Assembly (NCBI GenBank): GCA_963803775.1
Contig: CAWDNS010000007.1
Location: forward strand, 1,302,001 to 1,366,000
Direction of reading: 5' to 3'
Length of the DNA stretch: 64,000 nt
DNA from: JABCZH01 sp963803775
Lineage (GTDB): Bacteria; Acidobacteriota; Terriglobia; Terriglobales; Acidobacteriaceae
Shown piece after piece: positions 56,216-64,000 of the stretch (its first letter is position 1; each line of letters opens with the position of its first letter). The notes beneath the pieces were generated by a model. It was not told where the DNA came from and made no database searches. It saw only the letters and a program-made list of their open reading frames with translations. The translations under genes were made by a program, and so were the position numbers.

Positions 56216-57442
56216 ATGAGCAAAATCAGTGCAGCATCGTTTCGTATAGTTCTGGCAGTCGTATTCATTGCAACGACACTTGGATATGTGGGATGCAAGA
56301 GCAATCCAACCCAGGACACGAGCGGCCAGAATCAACCGGCGCAGACCGATCAGTCGCAGGATCCAGCAGCAGCAGCCAACCTAGCGCCGACTTCAGCGAC
56401 CCAGACAAGCGGTACCAACGATCAGCAGCAGCCGGCCCAGGCGACGCAGCAGAACAATCAGCCTGCGTCAGACCAGACTACTTCCAGCGACAATTACGAG
56501 GCCGAGGATAGCAGCTACGGCCAGCCGGTGCTTCAGGCCACGCAGCCCCCGCCGCCGCTGCCGGAATATTCGCAGCCTGATTGCCCTGGCGATGGCTATC
56601 TGTGGACGCCCGGATATTGGAGTTATGCTCCTCAAGGCTACTACTGGGTGCCTGGGGCCTGGACGCGTCCACCCGAGGTGGGCTATCTATGGACGCCGGG
56701 ATATTGGGGCTATGTCGGCGGCGTATACCGCTACAACTACGGTTTTTGGGGTCGCCACATCGGCTACTACGGCGGCATTAATTATGGGTTCGGCTATATC
56801 GGCGTCGGTTATCAAGGAGGGTATTGGAACGGAAGTCGTTTCAACTATAACCGTACCGTAAACAATGTGACCGTCACCAATGTGCAGGTTTATAACCGCA
56901 CAATCACGAATACGGTCGTCATCAACAACACCACCGTCAATATCACGAACAACCGTTCCAGCTTCAACGGACCTGGAGGGATTACTCGCCGGCCTCTGCC
57001 GACAGAAGTCGCCGCGATCCGTGAGCAGCGCATTCCTCCGATGAGCACGCAATTGCAGCACCGGCAGGAGGCGGCACAGAATCGCCAGCAATTCGCGTCG
57101 GTCAATCATGGCCGTCCCGCGGTGCTTGCGGCGACGAAACCCATCCCTGAAGGCAAGCCGATTGCTCCGATTGTGCCTGCCCACACGGCTGCGATAGCGC
57201 GCCCGGCGGAGCCGATGCGCCCTCAACCGCAGACGAGGCCTGTACCCCAGCCAAAAGGGCAGATGCAGACAAGGCCGGCGCCACAGCGCGAGCAGAAGAG
57301 TGCCGCTCCGCAGCGCCCAGCTCCGAAGACGGAAGCCAAGCCCACTAGACCGGAAGCTGAAAGGCAGGCACCGCATCCGGAGGCCAAACCGAAGACACCT
57401 CCCAAGAAGCAGCCGCCGAACGAAAAGGAAGAGCCAAAATGA
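56216..57442 (+). CDS. Exported YXWGXW-like low-complexity protein
   Basis: 408 aa. AGGGAG site eight bases before ATG; N-terminal hydrophobic signal ending GYVGC, possibly a lipoprotein though the lipobox is imperfect. A Gln/Asn/Ser/Thr-rich stretch (residues ~30-95) precedes repeats with GYLWTPGYWSYAPQGYYWVP and GYLWTPGYWGYVGGVYRYN, then a Gly/Tyr region. An Asn-rich stretch with V-N/T pairs (VTVTNVQVYNRTITNTVVIN) follows, and a Pro-rich tail (KPKTPPKKQPPNEKEEPK) closes it. The WxPGxW repeats are typical of YXWGXW proteins. Likely surface or wall-associated; role unknown. Confidence 0.82.
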   Translation: MSKISAASFRIVLAVVFIATTLGYVGCKSNPTQDTSGQNQPAQTDQSQDPAAAANLAPTSATQTSGTNDQQQPAQATQQNNQPASDQTTSSDNYEAEDSSYGQPVLQATQPPPPLPEYSQPDCPGDGYLWTPGYWSYAPQGYYWVPGAWTRPPEVGYLWTPGYWGYVGGVYRYNYGFWGRHIGYYGGINYGFGYIGVGYQGGYWNGSRFNYNRTVNNVTVTNVQVYNRTITNTVVINNTTVNITNNRSSFNGPGGITRRPLPTEVAAIREQRIPPMSTQLQHRQEAAQNRQQFASVNHGRPAVLAATKPIPEGKPIAPIVPAHTAAIARPAEPMRPQPQTRPVPQPKGQMQTRPAPQREQKSAAPQRPAPKTEAKPTRPEAERQAPHPEAKPKTPPKKQPPNEKEEPK

Positions 57443-57450
57443 GCAGGAAC

Positions 57451-57471
57451 GCCAGCACCTGTGGTGCTGGC
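57451..57471 (+). terminator. Hairpin after the YXWGXW-like gene
   Basis: GCCAGCACC-TGT-GGTGCTGGC, perfect 9-bp stem eight bases after the stop. No T-run, so strength as a terminator is uncertain. Confidence 0.5.
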
Positions 57472-57559
57472 ACCGGCTTCTCACGCTTCGCAAAACGGAG
57501 AACCCTCATTCCCTTCTGGCATTGAGCGCGAGGCAACCGTTCCTAGGCGTCAGGACGCT

Positions 57560-58112
57560 TTACTCCAGCTGTGGGCGAAGAATCGTTATGGTTTGTTCCA
57601 ATCGCTTCGGACCTATGGGGCGAACTGGGAAGTAAGTTTCCGCGTTCTTCCTCGCCTGAAGCAGAGCTTCGGCTTCATCGAGGGGCGTGTGTCCTTCACG
57701 GTTTCGAAGGCTCGCGTCCGCGCCGGAGTCGAGCAGGAGTTGTATGAACTTCGCGGGGTCCACGACGATGCGGCTGGTGATTACGCGATGGAGCACGGTA
57801 TTGCCATGGTCATCGCGCCAGTCTGGATTCGCGCCGTGTTCAAGCAGGACGCGCGCGACATCGGTTGAATTGACCATGGCCGCCGGTTCCCATGCGTACG
57901 AGTCGTAGGGCGGGCGATCCACGATGGCGTCATGCTGAAAAAGGATGGTCGCTGCGCGCGACCAGCAGTTGGGCCTCGGAAAGGCGCGCCGCAGGACTGT
58001 GGGAACGCATGGCCTTGAGGCGTTGTTTGGCTTCGTTCTTCAGGTGTTCGAGATTTGCGCGGGCGGGAAGTTTGCCGGCGGAGTAGGCAGGACGATTGGG
58101 AGTGTCGCTCAT
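57560..58112 (-). pseudogene. Ankyrin-repeat protein, broken
   Basis: An N-terminal piece (58112-57930; start MSDTPNRPAYSAGK with GGAAGG site) has LEHLKNEAKQRLKAMRSH and LSEAQLLVARS, the usual opening of bacterial ankyrin proteins. It ends in a premature stop. The second piece (57922-57560) in another frame has NSTDVARVLLEHGANPDWRD, GNTVLHRVI, FIQLLLDSGADASLRNREGH, TPLDEAE: two to three ankyrin repeats. The join near 57940-57955 needs a frame change and possibly lacks several repeats, so this is more than a one-base error. Confidence 0.7.
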
Positions 58113-58326
58113 AGAACCTTCCTTCCTTGATCGCCCGCTGTCCGCGTAGTTTTCGGGCTGGAAGTCAGGTTGAACTGAAACTGCTAGTGAGTGGGCTGCG
58201 CCCTTTACGCGGACCGACGGCCTCCCGCAAAGGCCGAGAACAGGATAGACAATGTCGACGGGCGGCGCAAGCGGAGTTGCGGGATGCTTTGGGTTCGGTT
58301 TGAAGGCCCTAGTGATCGGGTTCCTG

Positions 58327-58806
58327 CTACTCCACGACCCAGGTCCACCAGTTACCGCACTCGATTTCGCTTGGGGAGAAGGATAGCGTCTTGTCGGATT
58401 TCTGTGCCCAGACATAGGCGTGTTGGGCGCGGCCATTCACGGTGACTTGTACGATCACACCGCTGCCGGAGCCGGGACTGAGCGAGCAATCGACGGCGTG
58501 CGATTTGATCACGCCCCATTCGCTGGCGGGGCCCCAGTCGCGGTAGAAATCGTTGAAGGGATAGCTTGCGTACTTTTCCGGATGCTGTTTCCAGGCGGGA
58601 TCGTGAAACCAGACGCCATAGGCGGATTCGTAGTCTTGCTTTTGCAGGTCTGCGAAGAAGCGGTTCACGGCGATACGTTCAGGGTAGTTTCTGAAGTGGT
58701 AGGTCAGCCAGGTGCCGAACAGCAAGACCACAACCAGGATCACGATCAACTTGCGGAGGCGGCGGCTGCGAGTCGCGTCGTAGGGTTTGGCGTCGAGCAG
58801 GGTCAT
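58327..58806 (-). CDS. Membrane-anchored protein, unknown
   Basis: 159 aa with one N-terminal helix (LRKLIVILVVVLLFGTWLTY) and a compact extracytoplasmic domain: RNYPERIAVNRFFADLQKQD, YESAYGVWFHDPAWKQHP, YPFNDFYRDWGPASEWG, VIVQVTVNGRAQHAYVWAQK, LSFSPSEIE. The 'VNRFFADLQKQDYESAYGVW' helix resembles the NTF2-like DUF4878 pattern. I recall similar proteins from Acidobacteria; no function known. Confidence 0.75.
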   Translation of the reverse strand: MTLLDAKPYDATRSRRLRKLIVILVVVLLFGTWLTYHFRNYPERIAVNRFFADLQKQDYESAYGVWFHDPAWKQHPEKYASYPFNDFYRDWGPASEWGVIKSHAVDCSLSPGSGSGVIVQVTVNGRAQHAYVWAQKSDKTLSFSPSEIECGNWWTWVVE

Positions 58807-58979
58807 GCTGGTAACAGCATAGCCGATGGCGGCCTTGAACTAAAAGCTTTTACCGCCGAGCGCTGCGAGATCGCGGAGATATCTCTGTCTAACCTACGAT
58901 CAAAATCTTAACCACAGAGGACACAGAGTCTCACGGAGGAAAACACGGCAACTTCTCGGCGCTCTTGGCGGTGAATGAT

Positions 58980-60088
58980 TTACAGGGTTCTCTTAAATAA
59001 CGGCGTGGCGATGGCCAGGGTTACGAAGGCGAAGATGGAGAGATAAATCATGTCGGGGACGATGGCGCTCAGGCCGGTTTCTTTCAACAGCAGCGACTTG
59101 AAGCCGTGGATGGCGTAGGTGAAGGGGTCGGCTTTGGCAATGGCGCGCAGCCACCAGGGAAAAGCCTGGATGGGATAGATGGAGCCGCTGGGGAAAAACA
59201 GCAGCGTGTTGAGGATACCGAAAATCGCGCGCGGCACCAGTGGGTCTTCGACGCGGACCATCATCAAGAACATCATGGTGTTGAAGGCGAGCGAGGTCAG
59301 CACGATCATGATGAACAGGCCAATCACGGTTACGGGATTGGTCAAAGTGCCAACGCCAGCCAGCAAGGAGCCGATGATGGTAATGACCACTCCGGTCATG
59401 ACGGCTTTGATGGCGCCAGCCCCGTTGAGGCCGAATACCAGTTCGGTCTTAGTGATGGGTGTGACCAGATAACCTTCGTGGACGCCTCGGGCTTTGTCGT
59501 CGATGTAGAGCATGCCACCGCCGATCATCACGGAAACAAACATGGCCAGGGCGATGGAGCCGGGCAGGAGGTACTTCATGTATTCGACGTAGGGATAAAG
59601 CTCCACAATCTGCAACACGGTTTGCTGCAGGATGCGCGGAGTGACCGTGGGCTGATTCAACGCGGTGGTGATGGAGTTGAGCTCGTCCTCGAGCGCGGAG
59701 CTCATGAAGTTGTCGGTGTTGTCGACGACGAGAGCGATGCGCGGCTGGTCTTGCTCATAGACACGGCGCGAATACTGAGGAGGAATGATAACCGCGCCAT
59801 CGATTTTGCCGTTGCGGACGTCGTTCATGGCGGTTTTCGGATCGTGGTAATAGACCGGCTCGAAAGTGCGCATGTTAGAGCGCACGGAGTCGAAGGCTTC
59901 GCGGATCTTGAGCGCCTGGGTTCCGCCGTCCTGGTCGACGAGTCCCAAGCGTGCATCGCGGATTTTGCCGCCGAAGGCATTGCCCAGCACGATGAGCTGC
60001 ACCAACGGAAAAATCATGGACGCCATCATCAGCGCCGGAGAGCGGAAAAACTTCCGCATTTCACGTTCTACGATTGCCATTATGTGGT

Positions 60089-60092
<4 letters not shown>
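58980..60092 (-). CDS. ABC-2 type permease of efflux operon
   Basis: 370 aa. N-terminal helix (FRSPALMMASMIFPLVQLIVL) followed by a large extracytoplasmic loop (residues ~50-165, with VDQDGGTQALKIREAF and VDNTDNFMSSALEDEL) and five to six C-terminal helices. The segment DKARGVHEGYLVTPITKTELVFG and the motif PLVPRAIFGILNTLLFFPSG, then SIYPIQAFPWWLRAIAK, mark YhhJ/YbhR/DrrB-like permeases. The start overlaps the ATPase stop (ATGA). Works with the HlyD adaptor and ATPase in drug or lipid efflux. Confidence 0.92.
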
Positions 60093-61152
<1,060 letters not shown>

Positions 61153-61156
<4 letters not shown>

Positions 61157-62250
61157 GGACGACGCTCCGCGGAGGCATCCATCTGGGCGGTGCCTTTGAG
61201 TTGCTGCGGAGAGACCAGCACTTCAGCGGTCATGCCAGGCACGTATGCACCTTTGGGATTTTCGAGACGCACTTTGAGGACGATGGTACGGATGTCGCGC
61301 TTGCGGCGGCTGACGTCACGCTGGGTAGCGAAGTCAGCTTCGGCGGACTTGAAAAATACTTTTCCTGAAGTGAAGGTGCCTCCGGGGAGGCGAATGCGCA
61401 GCGTGTCGCCGAGGCCGATGTGGTCGGATTCAGTCTCGGGGACGGCGGCGCGCACCCAGGTGTCGCTGAGGTCGACGATGGTGACGATGGGCTGTCCGAT
61501 GTTTAGGACTTCTCCCTCGCGGGCTGCACGCACCGAGACAGTTCCGGTGATGGGCGCATAGATTTTGGTGTAGCCGAGGCGAACCTCGGACTGCTTAAGC
61601 AGTTCTTCAGCATTGGTCAATTGGGCGCGCGTGGACTCGACCGTACTTTGCGCGGCGTGGGCCTGATGGGTATTCGCGATGGCGGTATTGAGATCGGCTT
61701 CGGCGGCGCTGACCTGCTGCTGCAACGACTGCACGAGAGCCCTTTGTGCGGCCAGGTTGGATTCGGCCTGAACCTTATCCTGGTCGGAGGCGACGCCCTG
61801 GCCAGCTAGTTCGATGGTGCGGCGACTGTCGCTTTGGGTGCGCACCAGCGTGGCTTCCGCCTGAAGCAACTGAGCACGCGCGGATTCCAGGCGGGCCTGC
61901 GCGTTGCTGACGCCGCTTGAAGTGGAACCCTGCATGGCTTCGAGGGTGGAATGGGTCTCGGCGACCTTGGACTTCATGCTGTCGATGGTGGCGGCGGCGG
62001 CGCTGGCTTCGGCCTCGAGTTCAGAGGGATCAAGCGCGGCGATGAGGTCTCCCTGCTTGACTGGAGTGCCCTCATCGACGAGAAGTTTGGCCAAGCGACC
62101 GTTAACCTGCGGGCTGACGATGACCTGGTTCGAATCCACGGTGCCGATGAGGATCAGGTCCTTATTGGAAGGCGTGGAGATGAAGTAGTAGGTCAGCGCG
62201 GCGCTGAATATGACTCCGAGAATGATTAGAAATTTATTGCGAACACTCAT
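61153..62250 (-). CDS. HlyD-family membrane fusion protein (efflux adaptor)
   Basis: 365 aa. One N-terminal helix (FLIILGVIFSAALTYYF), the first lipoyl half VIVSPQVNGRLAKLLVDEGT, a long alpha-hairpin coiled coil with Ala/Gln/Ser heptads (residues ~70-215), and the second lipoyl half KIYAPITGTVSVRAAREGEVL followed by the beta-barrel (VRAAVPETESDHIGLGD). It would bridge the ABC permease to an outer-membrane channel, not encoded here. 133 bases downstream of a TetR gene that probably controls it. Confidence 0.93.
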
Positions 62251-62383
62251 GATTGAACTCCTGAGTTTGCTACCCTGTTCATGAATACGATTCCCGACAA
62301 GAAAAGGTTAGCGATCGATGGCTGATGGGTCGCGACGTTTTCGGCGAATGACGGCGCATTACCGGCGAGTTGCGAATTTCGGC

Positions 62384-63061
62384 TCATTTGCGGGATCCCT
62401 TGCGCCGTGAAGGAGACTGGGGCATCAGAGCGGCGGAGATGAAATCCAGCACGGCAGCGCGCCGGGCCGCCACCCGCTTCGGTTCCAGCGGATCAATGCC
62501 GGTCATAGAGCGCATTGCCGGAGCATTGATGAAATAGAAAACGATCACCGCGACGATGGAGGGAACGACCTGCATAGGATCAACGGAGCGGAACTCACCG
62601 GCTGCCATGCCCTCTGTGAGCACCTGTATGAGTTGACGGGTCAGGGGGTGGAAATATTGTTGCACGATGCGGTGGAGATGGCTGGAGCCGTTACGCCCGG
62701 CGCTCATCATTTCTCCTTGGACAATGCGTGGGTACAGAGGATGGCTGGCAACATAGTCAAAGTGCGCGCTGGCGTATGCCAGAACCTTTTCGCGGGGAGG
62801 AACGTTCAGGGCGAAAGCCGTGTTGACGGCGGTGGTAAGGCCTCCGAAGACGTGGTCGAGGACGGCGGAGTATAGGGCTTCTTTATCCTTGAAATAATAG
62901 TAGAGCAGGGCTTTATTGACGCGGGCAGTGCGGGCGATGGCGTCGATACGGGCGCCGGCCACGCCTTCGCGGGAGAACTCGCGCACCGCGGCCTGAAGGA
63001 TGGCGGCACGGCTTTGTTCGGGGCGGCCACGAGTGCCGAGACGGGATTTGACGGGTGGCAT
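62384..63061 (-). CDS. TetR/AcrR family transcriptional regulator
   Basis: 225 aa from MPPVKSRLGTRGRPEQS; an upstream in-frame ATG reads through the putative operator and was rejected. Helix-turn-helix: ILQAAVREFSREGVAGARID then AIARTARVNKALLYYYF, the classical TetR signature. The C-terminal ligand domain belongs to the CerR/YbiH-like type (LYPRIVQGEMMSAG; FYFINAPAMRSMTGIDPLE). In E. coli a comparable regulator precedes the ybhGFSR efflux operon, which has the same gene order as here (established), so this is a likely local repressor. Confidence 0.92.
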   Translation of the reverse strand: MPPVKSRLGTRGRPEQSRAAILQAAVREFSREGVAGARIDAIARTARVNKALLYYYFKDKEALYSAVLDHVFGGLTTAVNTAFALNVPPREKVLAYASAHFDYVASHPLYPRIVQGEMMSAGRNGSSHLHRIVQQYFHPLTRQLIQVLTEGMAAGEFRSVDPMQVVPSIVAVIVFYFINAPAMRSMTGIDPLEPKRVAARRAAVLDFISAALMPQSPSRRKGSRK

Positions 63062-63064
63062 ATT

Positions 63065-63080
63065 AATTAACCGGTTAGTT
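63065..63080. promoter_or_regulatory. Putative TetR operator
   Basis: AATTAACC-GGTTAGTT, a 16-bp palindrome with one mismatch around TAACCGGTTA, four bases upstream of the TetR start. Position and symmetry suggest autoregulation. Confidence 0.6.
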
Positions 63081-63175
63081 AGATGATAGCGCAGCCGAGT
63101 TAGTTCCCGCAAGGCAAAACCCTAACCACAGGGGGCACGGAGGATCACGGAGGTACAGTGACCACCGAGCCGGGG

Positions 63176-64000
63176 TTAGCGGCTGTATTGGTTCTTCTTT
63201 TTTTCCTGGTGGCGTTCCAGACCCAGTTGAATCAGGCGCTCGATGATTTCGGGATAGGTCACGCCGGTGGCGGCCCACAGCTTGGGATACATGCTGATGG
63301 AGGTAAATCCGGGCATGGTGTTGATTTCATTCAAGTAGATTTTGCGAGGTTTTTTCCCTACCCCAGGATCCATGAGGAAATCGACGCGAGCCAAGCCGGA
63401 GCAGTCCACGGCTTTGAAAGCAGCGATGGCCAGTTGGCGCACTCGTTTGGTCTCGGGCTTCGACAGTTTGGCGGGGATGATGAGTTGCGAGCCTTCGTCG
63501 AGATATTTGGCGTTGTAGTCGTAGAATTCCTGGCCGGGAACAATTTCTCCGGGCACCGAGGCATCCGGCTTGTCGTTGCCGAGAACTGCGCATTCGATCT
63601 CGCGGGCTTTGTGTTTGCGGCCGCCGACGCCCTGCTCGATGACAATCTTGCGGTCGAAGCGGGCGGCTTCGGCGATGGCGGGGCCGAGTTCTTTCCGATC
63701 GTGGGCTTTTGAGATTCCTACAGACGATCCCAGGTTCGCGGGTTTCACGAACACGGGATATTTCAGCTTGTTCTCGACCAGCTTCTGGACCTTCTTGGGT
63801 TCGGTTTCCCAAGCACTGCGCAAGACGGTTACGTGTTTCACGATGGGCAGGCCGGCGGCGTGGAATAGTGCTTTCATGATGTCTTTATCCATGCCAGCGG
63901 CGGAGCCCAGGACTCCGGCGCCCACGTATGGGAGATCGGCGAGCTCCAGCAGGCCCTGGATGGTGCCGTCTTCGCCGAAAGTGCCATGCAGCACGGGGAA
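63176..64000 (-). CDS. ddl: D-alanine-D-alanine ligase, N terminus outside window
   Basis: 275 residues are visible; the frame stays open to the right edge. ATP-grasp motifs: FPVLHGTFGEDGTIQGLLEL, PYVGAGVLGSAAGMDKDIMK, VFVKPANLGSSVGISKAHD, AREIECAVLGND, GEIVPGQEFYDYNAKY, VDFLMD and YLNEINTMPGFTSISMYPKLW. It makes the D-Ala-D-Ala dipeptide for peptidoglycan. The missing N-terminal ~90 residues include the first substrate-binding Glu. The YDYNAKY segment with Tyr fits a ligase that makes D-Ala-D-Ala rather than D-Ala-D-lactate. Confidence 0.95.
   Translation of the reverse strand, partial: FPVLHGTFGEDGTIQGLLELADLPYVGAGVLGSAAGMDKDIMKALFHAAGLPIVKHVTVLRSAWETEPKKVQKLVENKLKYPVFVKPANLGSSVGISKAHDRKELGPAIAEAARFDRKIVIEQGVGGRKHKAREIECAVLGNDKPDASVPGEIVPGQEFYDYNAKYLDEGSQLIIPAKLSKPETKRVRQLAIAAFKAVDCSGLARVDFLMDPGVGKKPRKIYLNEINTMPGFTSISMYPKLWAATGVTYPEIIERLIQLGLERHQEKKKNQYSR

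Overview
The window looks like chromosome from an Acidobacteriota bacterium, most likely the Terriglobia lineage. This is inferred from gene content, not from a database search: a sigma factor/TPR protein kinase pair, secreted GloVer-repeat and kelch-like proteins, a fused aroD-aroE gene, and a Gld-like ABC exporter with a DUF4340 partner. A complete rRNA operon lies in the middle on the minus strand. No contig-wide mobile element, prophage or CRISPR array is visible.

Layout. 1-4.3 kb: end of an outer-membrane efflux gene, then an ECF sigma factor translationally coupled to a membrane Ser/Thr kinase with TPR repeats. 4.5-12 kb: five co-directional genes for exported beta-propeller or adhesion-like proteins, two of them frameshifted. 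12.2-14.3 kb: tRNA-Ser, a tyrosine recombinase and about 0.8 kb of non-coding DNA with tandem octamers and a long inverted repeat. 14.3-19.2 kb: a PilZ protein, then a Gld-type ABC export operon. 19.4-24.3 kb: an aldo/keto reductase, a small conserved-looking protein, and the haem genes hemE-hemH-hemG. 24.5-29 kb: an accessory patch with an NTF2-like secreted protein, vapBC, a PD-(D/E)XK nuclease, an unrecognised operon of small membrane, coiled-coil and zinc-ribbon proteins, and a decayed toxin-antitoxin pair.

29.0-35.6 kb: rRNA operon 16S-tRNA-Ile-tRNA-Ala-23S-5S on the minus strand, with processing stems, a tandem terminator and a candidate promoter. 35.7-44.6 kb: housekeeping genes (cupin, DUF2905, aroDE, AMMECR1, pgsA, glutamate dehydrogenase, xseA). 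44.9-53 kb: an orphan GvpL/F protein followed by a possible three-way-junction RNA, an M28 peptidase, a DksA-like factor, a TPR protein, an aldo/keto reductase and a two-subunit molybdenum hydroxylase. 53.3-56.2 kb: the classical yceD-rpmF-plsX-fabD lipid/ribosome cluster. 56.2-64 kb: a YXWGXW-like secreted protein, a broken ankyrin gene, a TetR-controlled HlyD/ABC efflux operon and the 3' part of ddl.

At least six genes carry single-base frameshifts, several in short homopolymers. This suggests either consensus errors in the assembly or a set of recent pseudogenes, and anyone using the protein calls should know it. The strongest candidates for something undescribed are the repeat-rich region behind the integrase (13.5-14.3 kb), the small-protein operon at 26.5-28.3 kb, a six-copy palindromic repeat family with a conserved loop, and the structured RNA candidate at 45.69-45.76 kb.
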